A stretch of 64,000 bases of DNA from Agrobacterium tumefaciens (GTDB taxonomy: Bacteria; Pseudomonadota; Alphaproteobacteria; Rhizobiales; Rhizobiaceae), in contig JAGIAH010000001.1 in assembly GCA_017744915.1 (NCBI GenBank), forward strand, positions 496,001-560,000. Reading direction: 5' to 3'. The translations under genes were made by a program, and so were the position numbers. Positions within the stretch are counted from its first letter, which is position 1, and each line of letters begins with the position of its first letter. Positions 27,472-37,181 of the stretch are shown here, piece after piece. The notes under the pieces were generated by a model, which made no database searches, was not told the origin of the DNA, and was given only the letters and a program-made list of their open reading frames with translations.

Positions 27472-27546
27472 GCGGGTGTAGCTCAGGGGTAGAGCACAAC
27501 CTTGCCAAGGTTGGGGTCGAGGGTTCAAATCCCTTCGCCCGCTCCA
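27472..27546 (+). tRNA. tRNA-Gly(GCC)
   Basis: Cloverleaf visible by eye: acceptor GCGGGUG paired with CGCCCGC, D-arm GCUC...GAGC, anticodon stem CAACC/GGUUG with loop TTGCCAA (anticodon GCC), T-arm GAGGG-TTCAAAT-CCCTT, then U and an encoded CCA. Confidence 0.97.
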
Positions 27547-27769
27547 AATTTCCCTAGGAAAATCGATATTTGGGCGATCGTCTCTTAAGATGTCGCGGCT
27601 TTGGCTTGCAATCGGCGTTTCCATTCCACGCTGCCGAAGAGCGCGCTCTCGCCCATCGCCATATTGATATCTACATTGACCGCTTGTTCACCACACAGCA
27701 CCGTTGACTGAACGTCCCGCGAGGCGGAGGTTGTTCCTGGAAATACGGATTTCGTATGGGAGACGCAGG

Positions 27770-28462
27770 ATGTCAAATATCGAAACAGTCCCCGCTTCTA
27801 TCGAAATGAAGCCGAACCCCACGATCACTGTTTTTGCACGCTCTCCCGATGGTGGCCGCGGTCTCGCGCGTGATATGCCGGTGCGGTGGGCGCTCGAAGA
27901 AGTGGGTCAGCCCTATCATGTCCGGCGCCTGTCGTTCGAAGCGATGAAGGAAGCTTCGCACCTCGCTTGCCAGCCTTTCGGCCAGATCCCCTCCTATGAG
28001 CAGGGCGACCTCATTCTGTTCGAGTCGGGGGCGATTGTGCTCCATATCGCGCAAAATCATGGGGGCCTGCTGCCGGAGGACGAATTGCGACGAGCCCGGA
28101 CCATTGCCTGGATGTTCGCCGCATTGAACACGATCGAGCCGCCCGTCCTCAACTTTGGTACGACCTGGCTTTTCGAGCGCGGCGAGCCCTGGCACGAAGC
28201 CCGCCTTGCCCGGGTCAAGGAGCAGCTCCTGAAGCGCCTTGGCGAATTGTCCGCATGGTTTGGCGAGCGCGAATGGCTCGAAGGTTCTTTCAGCGCCGCA
28301 GATATTCTGATGATCTGCGTATTACGCCGGCTGGAATCATCGGGCGTATTGAAAGGCTATGGAAACCTTTCGGCCTATGTTGACCGAGGCAAGGCCCGTC
28401 CGGCGTTCAAGAGAGCCTATGACGCCCAACTGGCGGTCTTCACCGAGGCCTCAAAGAACTGA
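27770..28462 (+). CDS. Glutathione S-transferase family protein
   Basis: A 230-residue GST. The thioredoxin-fold half reads TITVFARSPDGGRGL, then RWALEEVGQPYHVRRL, and the G-site cis-Pro and ES signature occur in FGQIPSYEQGDLILFESGAIVLHIA. The C-terminal helical half shows the N-capping box region GSFSAADILMICVL. The start at 27770 (MSNIETVPAS) has GGGAG upstream; ATG 27806 would give a shorter form. The substrate is unknown. It follows tRNA-Gly and is probably monocistronic, with a terminator at 28602. Confidence 0.88.
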   Translation: MSNIETVPASIEMKPNPTITVFARSPDGGRGLARDMPVRWALEEVGQPYHVRRLSFEAMKEASHLACQPFGQIPSYEQGDLILFESGAIVLHIAQNHGGLLPEDELRRARTIAWMFAALNTIEPPVLNFGTTWLFERGEPWHEARLARVKEQLLKRLGELSAWFGEREWLEGSFSAADILMICVLRRLESSGVLKGYGNLSAYVDRGKARPAFKRAYDAQLAVFTEASKN

Positions 28463-28601
28463 CCCCGGCGCTGCCCAGCTTCTGATCCAAAATCAGCCAA
28501 GGGCCGCGACGCATCACAAGAATATATTCGCCATGATCTTGCCATATTTCATTTCATGTGCTTTTGTGCAGCCGCCCTTGTGGGAGGGGGTAGAGGTTGA
28601 G

Positions 28602-28643
28602 ACCCGCTAGCTGCATTTGACAGCAAGCGGGTTTCCCTTTTTT
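28602..28643 (+). terminator. Rho-independent terminator downstream of the GST gene
   Basis: Stem acccgct / agcgggt closes a 17-base loop and is followed by ttccctttttt. It lies 140 bases after the GST stop; the bases between have no gene. Confidence 0.6.
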
Positions 28644-29037
28644 AGGGCAAGACTTATCGGCTAATGTTACGCGCATGAGTACTTATTTGCCTTTGACGGA
28701 CGATAGCGCCTCGGAGCCTCTCAAATACAATGTGTGTAAGTTATCGCTTACTTTCCCTTATTGAAGGCCTGCGCCCTTCTTCTCCATCCTCTGCACAATG
28801 ACCTTAATTTCCCGAAGGCCGCCAGATTGGGCGGACACGGCTTGCCGGGATATCCCTGATTGTCTGTACCAAGCCGCCCGCAGCTTGCTAGCCGCTCCAG
28901 AAGCCATCTTGGCATTGCCGGGAGCATTGTCCGTACAGGGGAAACCCGAGCGCACGCCATCAGCCTGCTGATGATGCCGATATCGGTTGAACAGCGACAG
29001 ACCGAGAAGCGTTCGGGTGCCGATAGTCAGTTCTTGT
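28644..29037. pseudogene. Eroded region with a possible minus-strand serine-recombinase fragment
   Basis: Nearly 400 bases without an intact gene. On the minus strand between about 28740 and 28960, frames contain MASGAASKLR and GLREIKVIVQRMEKKGAG. These resemble, in the right order, the SGA..R and LDRLxRSLRDI...GAG segments of the resolvase catalytic domain, but a frameshift separates them and the LDR core is lost. The similarity is by eye only. It could equally be chance in non-coding sequence. Confidence 0.35.
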
Positions 29038-29376
29038 CTAGTCTGGATAAATTGCCCGACCATTTGGCAAGATAACTGGCGCATTCCCTGAATCGCGGCC
29101 GTTTCTGGCGCTAGGCTCTATGCGGGGCTGCACCCGATCGCGCCACTCCGTTTGGTTCCGTTCTCGGTCTCGCCACTCTCTGCGGTCGCGATGATCGCGC
29201 CATTCTCTCCGTTCGCCCCAGTACCGGCGATCGTAATCGCGATAGTAGCGATCACGATCATAAGACCGATAATAGACGCCGGATGAATAATATCCACCTC
29301 GGTATCCGCTATCGTCGACGCATCCAGTCAGGACACCCAGCGACACCAGACAAATAGCTGCGCTCAATAGCTTCAT
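29038..29376 (-). CDS. Small Tyr/Arg/Asp-rich lipoprotein
   Basis: A 112-residue protein. The signal MKLLSAAICLVSLGVLTGC has lipobox LTGC, and GGGAG precedes the ATG at 29376. The mature part is highly biased: a Tyr/Ser/Gly patch (GYYSSGVYYRSYD), then repeats of RDY, RREWRD and RDRER. It ends in APVILPNGRAIYPD. No catalytic motif is seen. It is unlikely to be enzymatic and may bind peptidoglycan or another envelope polymer. It sits alone between recombinase remnants, near tRNA-Met. Confidence 0.7.
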   Translation of the reverse strand: MKLLSAAICLVSLGVLTGCVDDSGYRGGYYSSGVYYRSYDRDRYYRDYDRRYWGERREWRDHRDRREWRDRERNQTEWRDRVQPRIEPSARNGRDSGNAPVILPNGRAIYPD

Positions 29377-29488
29377 GATTTTAGCTCCCAATGACCGACT
29401 CAAACGCATTGCAAATGCAGCGGTTCCATTGGCTAATACTGACGCACGCGATGTTAATCGGGCCTGAACAGCCAAGTGAACGTTTCAA

Positions 29489-29698
29489 TTGGAGGGGTTG
29501 GAAGCGCCCAACCGCATTTCCCGTGACATGGCCGACCTTGCGCATATCCACAAGGCGCTCAAATTCTGCGGTGTCGAAATGCACCGTGTGAATGGCGGCG
29601 GCGTGGCTCGCGTGCAGAGAATTGATCGCAAGCGTCATCTCACACCTGAGAAAAACAGGCGAAGACTATATGGCAGATCAAGGTATCTATCGGTTTGA
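29489..29698 (+). pseudogene. Serine recombinase fragment (catalytic-domain remnant)
   Basis: The frame reads NRISRDMADLAHIHKALKF then CGVEMHRVNGG, which closely follows the catalytic-domain stretch of large serine recombinases (LDRxSRDxxDxAxIYKxLxFAGV...VxEG). Upstream there is a stop (29473-29475) with no resolvase N-terminus, and downstream residues no longer match. So roughly 30 residues of a recombinase survive. It lies 30 bases from tRNA-Met, as expected for a decayed integration module. Confidence 0.55.
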
Positions 29699-29723
29699 TG
29701 CAGCCCGAATATCGGCTGTTGTT

Positions 29724-29800
29724 TGGTAGCGGGAGAGGGACTTGAACCCCCGACACGCGGATTATGATTCCGCTGCTCTAACCACCTGAGCTACCCCGCC
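29724..29800 (-). tRNA. tRNA-Met(CAU), probably elongator
   Basis: Minus-strand cloverleaf: acceptor GGCGGGG, U8-A9, D-arm GCUC...GAGC, anticodon stem GCGGA/UCCGC with loop AUCAUAA (anticodon CAU), T-arm GGGGG-UUCAAGU-CCCUC, and encoded CCA. The absence of a mismatched 1-72 C-A pair argues against initiator tRNA. A tRNA-Ile2 with lysidine cannot be fully excluded from sequence. Confidence 0.93.
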
Positions 29801-29935
29801 ACAGGGGAAACGTGACAGTCATGTGACTGGCCGCTCCATCAGGATGAGCGGCTTATAAGGTGCCGCTCCCCAAAGTGTCAAGCGCAAGATGCGCAAAAAA
29901 TTCGCTTTCCGCAGTGCTGCAAAAAGTACGCTGTT

Positions 29936-31144
29936 TCAGGCGGCAACCGGCTTTTCCAGAAGAGCCTTGAGCGAAGCTTCCGCTTCCGCCGAGCGTTCCG
30001 AACGTTCGATGAAACCGCCGCCGTAAACACGGGCATCTGCGCCCGGCGCGGAATAGAGCACGCAGGCCTGCCCTGGCGCAACGCCGGCCTCGCCGGTCAT
30101 CAGCTCCACATAGATACCGTTTTCGTCCGCATGCAGCACCGCTTCCGTCGGCGGGCGGGTGGAGCGCACCTTGGCAAAACAGGCAAAGCCCTGCCCGGCA
30201 TCATTCGCCAGTTCGCCATCGCCAAGCCAGTTCATGTCACGCAGATAGACGCGACGGGTTTCCAGCGCCTCACGCGGGCCAACGATGACCCGGCGGCCCC
30301 GGGCATCGAGATGTACGACGTAAAGCGGCTCGCCCGTCGCAACGCCGATGCCGCGGCGCTGGCCGATCGTATAGTGCACGATGCCATCATGGCGGCCGAG
30401 CACGCGGCCGTCGAGATGCACGATATCACCCGCCAGAGCCGCATTCGGCTTCAGCTTGTTGATGATGTCGGTATATTTGCCCTGCGGCACGAAACAGATG
30501 TCCTGGCTGTCGGCCTTCTTGGCCACGACAAGCCCCATTTCTTCCGCCAGCGCCCGCGTTTCGGCCTTCGAGAGGCCACCCAGCGGAAAGCGCAGATAAT
30601 CGATCTGTTCCTGTGTCGTCGCAAACAGGAACCAGCTCTGGTCACGGTCGCTGTCGATCGGACGATACAGCGCGCGCCGCCCCGATTGGCCGGGAACGGG
30701 ATTGGGGCGCGAGCGGATGTAATGACCGGTCGCCAGCGCATCGGCGCCCAGTTCCTGCGCCGTGGCCAGCAGATCGGCAAATTTTACAGTCTGGTTGCAG
30801 GCAACACAGGGGATCGGCGTTTCGCCCATCGCATAGGCTTCGGCAAAGGGATTGATGACGGTTTCACGGAACCGCGCTTCGTAATCCAGCACATAGTGTG
30901 GAATGCCGAGCGTTTCGCAGACTCTGCGCGCATCATCGATATCCTGCCCCGCGCAACAGGAACCGGCGCGATGCACGGCAGCACCATGGTCGTAAAGCTG
31001 AAGCGTAATGCCGAGGACATCATAGCCCTCGCGCTTGAGGATACCGGCCACCACGGAAGAATCGACGCCACCGGACATGGCGACAACGATCCGGGTATCT
31101 TCCGGCCTCTTGTCAAAATCGAGCGTATTCACGTTTTTTCCCAT
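29936..31144 (-). CDS. mnmA: tRNA-specific 2-thiouridylase MnmA
   Basis: Thiolates U34 of tRNA-Lys, -Glu and -Gln. The PP-loop SGGVDSSV is near residues 24-31. The first catalytic Cys lies in [11 protein letters not shown] and the second in DICFVPQG, as in the family. [13 protein letters not shown] and GHYIRS are also typical. The length, 402 residues, is somewhat longer than in E. coli because of a short N-terminal extension and a C-terminal tail. Transcribed alone between tRNA-Met and opgC. Confidence 0.96.
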   Translation of the reverse strand: MGKNVNTLDFDKRPEDTRIVVAMSGGVDSSVVAGILKREGYDVLGITLQLYDHGAAVHRAGSCCAGQDIDDARRVCETLGIPHYVLDYEARFRETVINPFAEAYAMGETPIPCVACNQTVKFADLLATAQELGADALATGHYIRSRPNPVPGQSGRRALYRPIDSDRDQSWFLFATTQEQIDYLRFPLGGLSKAETRALAEEMGLVVAKKADSQDICFVPQGKYTDIINKLKPNAALAGDIVHLDGRVLGRHDGIVHYTIGQRRGIGVATGEPLYVVHLDARGRRVIVGPREALETRRVYLRDMNWLGDGELANDAGQGFACFAKVRSTRPPTEAVLHADENGIYVELMTGEAGVAPGQACVLYSAPGADARVYGGGFIERSERSAEAEASLKALLEKPVAA

Positions 31145-31338
31145 CGTCAGTCATAACGGGGGTAAAGGCCCCGCCGCCTGTCGGTCATCCGCCGCGAGAA
31201 AACTGGCCATCAATCGGGCCGTCCTGTCTCGCCATCCTGCGGATTTAAGGGCTGCATATAGAAAGGAATGGCCGCGCACGCAAGTACGGGGCGGAAAACC
31301 GCCCCGTAAAGCCATCAGATTCGGGACGTGACGGGCCG

Positions 31339-32529
31339 TTAAGCGCCGGCCGTCTTCTGGCCGCTGCTGCCGAACCACCTGTCGCGTTCCCGCCACAGGG
31401 CGGGCAAAGCCAGCAATCCGATGGCCGTGAAGGCAATCAGCGTCTTGTTGAGCTGCGACAGTTCCGCCGTACGACCATCCAGATAATAGACGCCATAAAC
31501 GATCGCCACGTGCCAGACATAGACCTGCAGCGAATGACGGCCGAGCAATTGCAGGAACTTCAGCGAAAGCACCCAGATAACCCCTTCGGCAATGGAACGC
31601 ACGAGCGGGCGGTGGTGCTTCGGACCGGCAATCACCAGCCAGGTCAAGCCGACGCCGACGGCGAGGAAGTTGATGAGATAGACCGGGCCGAAATCGGCGC
31701 GGATTTCCATGGTGGAAAATTTGCCCATCATGAATTCCGGCATCAGGCCCCAGGCGGTGGCGATGCGCAGCGGCATGAAGAACAGGCAGATGACAAGGGC
31801 GGCCTTCGGCAGCCATGTATGCTCAGGCGAGAAGATCACCTTCCACGGAATGCGATTCTGCGCCGTCATCGCGCCCATGACCAGCGCCGAATAGAAGACA
31901 AGCTGCCAGCCGAGCAGGTTGAAGCTGACGCGAATGCCCTGCTCGTCAGCACCCTTGACGAGTTCATTGAGCGGCGTCGTCACGATCTGCTGCAGGCCGA
32001 GCTGGCCGGCCATCCAGACCAGCAAAGAACCGGCCATCACATAGGCCCACTTGCCGTCGAGGCAAAGCTTCACCAGCAGCGGAGCAAAGATCATGTAGAC
32101 GATATATTGCGGCAGGATATCCATGAAGGTCGGCTGGAAAAGGAATGTCGCAATCGCCGCCAGACGCAGCGGGTCGTCAAACGTCGTCATGCCGAGCCAG
32201 TTGTACCAGATATAGGGCGCATGCGGGATGACCATACGGAAGAACAGCACGGCAATGACGAGGCCCATCGCATAACGATAAAGCTCCATCGCCCGGTTCC
32301 AGATCATCTGTTTACCGGCATCATAGCCGTATTTCATCATTTTCCGCGCATAGACCATGCCGATCAGGAGGCCGGACAGGAACACGAAGCCCTGCGCATC
32401 CTCAACAAAGGCAAACTGCCGGTGATTGATTTCCACCAGCCAGAAACCGCCGGCAAACACCAGATGATTGATCAGCATGAAGACGAGGAAGTAACCACGC
32501 ATCCCGTCGATCAGGTCAAAGCGTTTCAT
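31339..32529 (-). CDS. opgC: OpgC-like membrane acyltransferase
   Basis: A polytopic membrane protein of about 396 residues with around ten hydrophobic segments. The N-terminus carries FDLIDGMRGYFLVFMLINHL, the R-GY...H pattern of OpgC proteins, related to acyltransferase 3. OpgC succinylates periplasmic glucans; in rhizobia the likely substrate is osmoregulated cyclic beta-glucan. The ATG at 32529 (MKRFDLIDG) is chosen because translation upstream has no membrane or signal character. No opgG or opgH is nearby. Confidence 0.85.
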   Translation of the reverse strand: MKRFDLIDGMRGYFLVFMLINHLVFAGGFWLVEINHRQFAFVEDAQGFVFLSGLLIGMVYARKMMKYGYDAGKQMIWNRAMELYRYAMGLVIAVLFFRMVIPHAPYIWYNWLGMTTFDDPLRLAAIATFLFQPTFMDILPQYIVYMIFAPLLVKLCLDGKWAYVMAGSLLVWMAGQLGLQQIVTTPLNELVKGADEQGIRVSFNLLGWQLVFYSALVMGAMTAQNRIPWKVIFSPEHTWLPKAALVICLFFMPLRIATAWGLMPEFMMGKFSTMEIRADFGPVYLINFLAVGVGLTWLVIAGPKHHRPLVRSIAEGVIWVLSLKFLQLLGRHSLQVYVWHVAIVYGVYYLDGRTAELSQLNKTLIAFTAIGLLALPALWRERDRWFGSSGQKTAGA

Positions 32530-32950
32530 CTCGATAGCTCTCCGTTCTCGCGGACCGCACATTGCCGGGCCACCCAGCCCGGCTTGGGAGGCGCCGGGGA
32601 TTGGATTGTCAACGCTGTTTTGCGGCTGAGGTTCCCTTTCCAAAGCGGTTTAGAACCGGCGCGAAAAGTCACATTGACGTGTAGGCGTTCTGGTTAGGAT
32701 GCAGGGACTGAATGCCGGATGAATGAAAAAAGGCAATTCCGTGGAGTGGCCAAGCCATGCGTCAGCGATATGCCTCGACAAACAGGACTTAAAGCCTTGC
32801 ATAGCAGGGCGAAGCCAAAATCGCGACCCGTCATTGGCGGAGATATCACCCGTTAGATTTATCAGTCGATTTTTTTACGCCTGCCGGTCTTGCGCGGGGC
32901 GAAGCTGAAGTGTGGCCAACCTCGGGACGGAGATCATTGTGGGTTCTCAC
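32530..32950. other. Intergenic region upstream of opgC without a recognisable gene
   Basis: About 420 bases between the opgC start and the terminator of the Tim44-domain gene. Short open frames exist, but none shows family motifs or a good ribosome-binding site. The part next to opgC should contain its promoter. Confidence 0.5.
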
Positions 32951-32984
32951 AAACAAAAGCCCGGAGGTAGGGGAACCTCCGGGC
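32951..32984 (-). terminator. Rho-independent terminator of the Tim44-domain gene
   Basis: On the minus strand a perfect ten-base stem gcccggaggt / acctccgggc with a six-base loop is followed by ttttgttt. It lies 33 bases after the stop at 33017. Confidence 0.9.
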
Positions 32985-33016
32985 CGTTTCATTCAATAAA
33001 GATCGAATCCTTAGCC

Positions 33017-34093
33017 TCAGGCAGCGGCCTGAATGGCTGCGACCTGCCAGTTGTCGTTGCCCGCGCGGCGTACGAAGGTCCACATCTCGACGGCTTCGGA
33101 CGGATGCTGCTCGTCGCCTTCGATCACCTTGCCAGAGTTGCGGTCGCGCATCACATCGATGGCGGAATAACGCATCGCCACCGTTGCATAGTCCTGCCCC
33201 TCTTCGTGCCAGGCTTCGGCGACATCACCCTGCAGCAGCGTCACGTCACGCACGTCGTTCTTCACGCCGCTGGTGGCATTGTCGCTCAGCTCCTCGGCGA
33301 GGTAGGACATGGCTTCCGGCGTCGTCAGCTTGCGCAATGTGCCGTAATCCTCGGCGGCATAGGCAGCCTGTACGTCTTCCAGCATCTTCTGGAAGATTTC
33401 GAGGTCACCCTGGGTAATGCCGATTTCATCGCCTTCCGACACGGCATTGGCATGTGGCACCGGCTTGGCCGCAGTTGCAGCAGCCACACCGCCCGCAGCG
33501 CCGGCAAGCGCGCCGATCTTCGGGATCTTGAACGAGGATGCGGAAGAGCCCGCCTGCGAACCGCCGTTAAAGGAGGAACCGGAGTTATCCGTGCGCTGCG
33601 ATCCGCCTGCCGAACCATAGGCCGGCTGGCCCTGACGGCGCGAGGCGAAGAAACGCATGGCGAACATGACCAGAAGACCGATCAGCGCCACCTGCAGCAG
33701 CATGCCGAAGAAACCGGCCATGCCGCCAAAACCGCCGCCCAGCAGCATGCCGAACAGGCCGCCCATCAACAGGCCGCCCATCAGACCACCCATCATGCCG
33801 CCGAACAGGCCACGGTTCTGCTGCGGGGCCTGCGCGCCGGGGCGTGCCGGCTGGGCCGCGCCCGGTGTCGCCTGGTTCTGGTTCGTATTCGGGGTCATGC
33901 TGCGGTTGATCGGCGCGGTCTGGCCTGGTGCCGTGCTGGTCGAAGGCGGAGCGGAATAGGTCCGCGTGCCGCGGCTGCCGAAACCGCCGCTGGCGCGGCG
34001 CGCCTCTGCCATGTCAACGGCAACGAAAGACACCGCGATACCAAGCGCAGCGACTGCGAACAAACCCTTGAAGCGCCGAAAGGCAGCAAACAT
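33017..34093 (-). CDS. Tim44-like domain membrane protein
   Basis: About 358 residues. A cleavable or uncleaved hydrophobic N-terminus (LFAVAALGIAVSFVAVDMAEA) is followed by a Ser/Thr/Pro/Gln-rich linker, a very Gly/Met-rich hydrophobic block (GGMMGGLMGGLLMGGLFGML) and a transmembrane stretch. The C-terminal third is a Tim44-like domain (DLEIFQKMLEDVQAAY, RDVTLLQGDV, VEMWTFVRR). The domain is shared with the mitochondrial import factor and MRPL45. The bacterial protein (TimA-like in Caulobacter) is presumed envelope-associated. AGGAG precedes the ATG at 34093. Confidence 0.88.
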   Translation of the reverse strand: MFAAFRRFKGLFAVAALGIAVSFVAVDMAEARRASGGFGSRGTRTYSAPPSTSTAPGQTAPINRSMTPNTNQNQATPGAAQPARPGAQAPQQNRGLFGGMMGGLMGGLLMGGLFGMLLGGGFGGMAGFFGMLLQVALIGLLVMFAMRFFASRRQGQPAYGSAGGSQRTDNSGSSFNGGSQAGSSASSFKIPKIGALAGAAGGVAAATAAKPVPHANAVSEGDEIGITQGDLEIFQKMLEDVQAAYAAEDYGTLRKLTTPEAMSYLAEELSDNATSGVKNDVRDVTLLQGDVAEAWHEEGQDYATVAMRYSAIDVMRDRNSGKVIEGDEQHPSEAVEMWTFVRRAGNDNWQVAAIQAAA

Positions 34094-34246
34094 TGTTATC
34101 TCCTGTTGGCCGCCCTCCCATGAGCGGCATGTCAGCAGGCGATATAGCAACTCATGATCATCATTTTTAGAGCACTCGGCTTAAATTTTTTGTGATATGC
34201 AACCAATGCGATAATCTCACGCATTTTGCGACGAAACAGTCATTGG

Positions 34247-34287
34247 AAAAACGAAAAACCCGGCACAGGGTTTCCCCTGCACCGGGC
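34247..34287 (-). terminator. Rho-independent terminator of serA
   Basis: Minus-strand stem cccggtgcagggg / ccctgtgccggg (one internal 2x2 mismatch) closes on aaa and is followed by tttttcgttttt. Confidence 0.85.
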
Positions 34288-34320
34288 CTTATTGTCCCCT
34301 TGGGAGGAACGATAGGCGTA

Positions 34321-35916
34321 TCAGTCGACGTTAAACGTCAGCGGCTTGACCTGGCGGATCGCCGGGTTGGCGCGCAGCTTGTCCAGCACGGTTTCTGAAA
34401 CCGGGCCATCGACATAAAGAAGCGCGATGGCGTCGCCGCCTTCCTTTTCACGGCCGAGCTGGAAGTTGGCGATGTTGACACCAGCCTCGCCGAGCGTGGT
34501 GCCCATGAAGCCAATCATGCCGGGAACGTCGGTATTGGTGATGTAGATCATGTGCGATCCGACATCGGCATCCATGTTGATGTTCTTGATCTGGATGAAG
34601 CGCGGCTTGCCATCCGAGAAGACCGTGCCGGCGACAGAGCGGATCTGGTTTTCCGTCTTCACCGTCAGCTTGATGTAACCGTCGTAGACGCCGGTCTTGT
34701 CGCGCTTGACCTCGGACAGGATGATGCCCTTTTCCTTGATCATGACGGGGGCGGAAACCATGTTCACATCCGCAACCTGGCTGCGGATGAGACCGGCCAG
34801 CAACGCGCTGGTCAGCGCCTTGGTATTCATGTTGGCAGTTGCGCCATCATAAAGGATTTCGATTTCCTTGGTGGCGCTTTCCTGCACCTGACCAACGAAA
34901 GAGCCGAGAACATCCGCCAGACGGATGAAGGGCTTCAGGCGCGGCGCTTCTTCCGCGGTGATCGACGGCATGTTGATGGCGTTGGAAACGGCACCCTTGA
35001 CGAGGTAATCCGACATCTGCTCGGCAACCTGCAGGGCAACATTTTCCTGCGCTTCGGTGGTCGAGGCGCCAAGGTGCGGCGTGCAGACGACGTTCGGCAG
35101 ACCGAAAAGCGGGCTTTCGGTGGCGGGCTCGACTTCGAACACGTCGAAACCGGCACCGGCGACATGGCCGGACTTGATGGCTTCGGCAAGAGCCGCTTCA
35201 TCCACCAGACCGCCACGGGCGCAGTTGACGATACGCACGCCCTTCTTGGTCTTGGCAAGATTTTCAGCGTTCAGGATGCCGCGCGTCTTGTCGGTCATCG
35301 GCACATGCAGCGTGATGAAATCGGCCTGGGCCAGCAACTCGTCCAGCTCAACCTTGGTGACGCCCATTTCCTGCGCGCGCTCCGGCGAGAGGAAGGGGTC
35401 ATAGGCGAGAACATGCATCTTGAGGCCAAGCGCACGCGAGCAGACGATGGAGCCGATGTTGCCGGCACCGATGACGCCGAGCGTCTTGCCGGTGATCTCA
35501 ACACCCATGAATTTCGACTTTTCCCACTTGCCGGCCTGCGTGGAGCTGTCGGCGGCCGGAAGCTGGCGGGCGACGGCAAACATCAGCGCGATGGCGTGTT
35601 CGGCGGTGGTGATGGAGTTGCCGAAGGGCGTGTTCATGACGATGATACCGCGGCGCGAAGCAGCCGGAATATCGACATTGTCGACGCCGATGCCGGCGCG
35701 GCCGATGACCTTGAGATTGGTCGCGGCTTCGATCAGCTTTTCGGTCGCCTTGGTGGCGGAACGGATGGCGAGACCATCATAATTGCCGATGATTTCGGCA
35801 AGCTTGTCCTTGTCCTTGCCGAGCTTCGGCTGGAAATCGACTTCGACGCCACGATCACGGAAAATCTGGACGGCGGTTTCCGACAGTTCGTCGGATACGA
35901 GTACGCGAGGTGCCAT
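34321..35916 (-). CDS. serA: D-3-phosphoglycerate dehydrogenase
   Basis: First enzyme of the phosphoserine pathway, oxidising 3-phosphoglycerate with NAD. At 531 residues it is the long form with an intervening domain and a C-terminal ACT domain. The Rossmann motif is GVIGAGNIGS, the catalytic Arg is in NCARGGLVDE, the Glu in DVFEVEPA, and the His in CTPHLGAST. The ACT end reads NTDVPGMIGFMGT and is the usual site of serine control. It is 86 bases downstream of serC in the same direction, so serC-serA is an operon. Confidence 0.97.
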   Translation of the reverse strand: MAPRVLVSDELSETAVQIFRDRGVEVDFQPKLGKDKDKLAEIIGNYDGLAIRSATKATEKLIEAATNLKVIGRAGIGVDNVDIPAASRRGIIVMNTPFGNSITTAEHAIALMFAVARQLPAADSSTQAGKWEKSKFMGVEITGKTLGVIGAGNIGSIVCSRALGLKMHVLAYDPFLSPERAQEMGVTKVELDELLAQADFITLHVPMTDKTRGILNAENLAKTKKGVRIVNCARGGLVDEAALAEAIKSGHVAGAGFDVFEVEPATESPLFGLPNVVCTPHLGASTTEAQENVALQVAEQMSDYLVKGAVSNAINMPSITAEEAPRLKPFIRLADVLGSFVGQVQESATKEIEILYDGATANMNTKALTSALLAGLIRSQVADVNMVSAPVMIKEKGIILSEVKRDKTGVYDGYIKLTVKTENQIRSVAGTVFSDGKPRFIQIKNINMDADVGSHMIYITNTDVPGMIGFMGTTLGEAGVNIANFQLGREKEGGDAIALLYVDGPVSETVLDKLRANPAIRQVKPLTFNVD

Positions 35917-36002
35917 GGTTCACGGGCTCCTTGAAGGAAGTGATGGAAATGTACGAAATGGGGAATGTGCGGCCCTGCATCCGCGCAGGGCCGGTATCAA
36001 AA

Positions 36003-37181
36003 TCAGGCGGCAGCCTTGGAAAGCGCTGCTTTCTGCGTCTGGTAGGCCCAGGCGAGCCAGGGCATGACGGCTTCCATATCCGCCGTCTCGATGGTGGCGC
36101 CGGCCCAGATGCGCAGACCGGACGGTGCGTCACGATAAGCGCCGATATCGAGGGCGACATTTTCCTTTTCGAGCAGGGCGACGACGCCCTTGGCGAAGTC
36201 CGCCTGCGCGGCGGCATCCAGCGCCTGCACCTCGGGATCGACGATCTTCAGGCAGACGGAGGTGTTGGAGCGGGTTTCCAGCTTGACGGCCAGATTGGCG
36301 ATCCAGTCATTCTTCTCGATGAAGTCGTAGATGACCTTGGCATTGGCATCGGCACGGCCGATCAGCGCCTTCAGGCCACCGAGGTTCTTCGCCCACAGCA
36401 GAGCGTCGATATAGTCTTCAACGCAGAGCATGGACGGCGTGTTGATGGTTTCGCCGGTGAAGATGCCTTCGATCAGCTTGCCGCCGGAAACCATGCGGAA
36501 GATTTTCGGCAGCGGCCAAGCGGGCGAATAGCTCAGCAGACGCTCGACAGCACGCGGCGACAGAATGATGACACCATGGCCGCCCTCGCCGCCCAGAACC
36601 TTCTGCCAGGAGAAGGTGACGACGTCGAGTTTCGTAAAGTCCATGTCCTGTGCGAAGGCCGCCGAGGTGGCATCGCAGATGGTCAGGCCCTTGCGGTCGG
36701 CCGGAATGAAATCGGCATTGGGAACGCGAACGCCGGAGGTCGTGCCGTTCCAGGTGAAGACCACGTCACGGTCGAAATCGACTTCGACGAGGTTCGGCAG
36801 CAGGCCGTAATCGGCCTCGAACTTGCGCACGTCCTTCAGCTTCAGCTGCTTGACAACATCGGTGACCCAGCCGGCGCCGAAGCTTTCCCAGGCGAGCATA
36901 TCGACACCGCGTTCACCGAGCAGCGACCAGAGCGCCATTTCAACGGCGCCGGTGTCGGACGCGGGAACGATACCGATGCGATAATCGGCAGGAACGTTCA
37001 GAATTTCACGGGTGAGATCGATGGCCTGCTTCAGCTTGGCTTTGCCAACCTTGGCGCGATGCGAGCGACCGAGCGGTGCATCAGAGAGAGCATCTAGCGA
37101 CCAACCGGGACGCTTCGAGCAGGGACCAGAAGAGAAATGCGTATTGCCCGGACGGAGGTCCGGCTTCACTATATCTGTCAT
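36003..37181 (-). CDS. serC: Phosphoserine aminotransferase
   Basis: Second enzyme of serine synthesis, a PLP-dependent class V aminotransferase of 392 residues (the longer type found in Alphaproteobacteria). The N-terminus [14 protein letters not shown] matches the family and the PLP-binding lysine lies in [22 protein letters not shown] and the C-terminal SGLRIWAG are further landmarks. The ATG at 37181 is preceded by AAAGGG. The leader before it is structured (see the adjacent regulatory entry), which suggests translational or transcriptional control of the serC-serA operon. Confidence 0.96.
   Translation of the reverse strand: MTDIVKPDLRPGNTHFSSGPCSKRPGWSLDALSDAPLGRSHRAKVGKAKLKQAIDLTREILNVPADYRIGIVPASDTGAVEMALWSLLGERGVDMLAWESFGAGWVTDVVKQLKLKDVRKFEADYGLLPNLVEVDFDRDVVFTWNGTTSGVRVPNADFIPADRKGLTICDATSAAFAQDMDFTKLDVVTFSWQKVLGGEGGHGVIILSPRAVERLLSYSPAWPLPKIFRMVSGGKLIEGIFTGETINTPSMLCVEDYIDALLWAKNLGGLKALIGRADANAKVIYDFIEKNDWIANLAVKLETRSNTSVCLKIVDPEVQALDAAAQADFAKGVVALLEKENVALDIGAYRDAPSGLRIWAGATIETADMEAVMPWLAWAYQTQKAALSKAAA

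Noticed and set aside
27349-27624. Minus-strand frame with GRRDLNPRP over tRNA-Gly
   Set aside because: Same tRNA antisense artefact.
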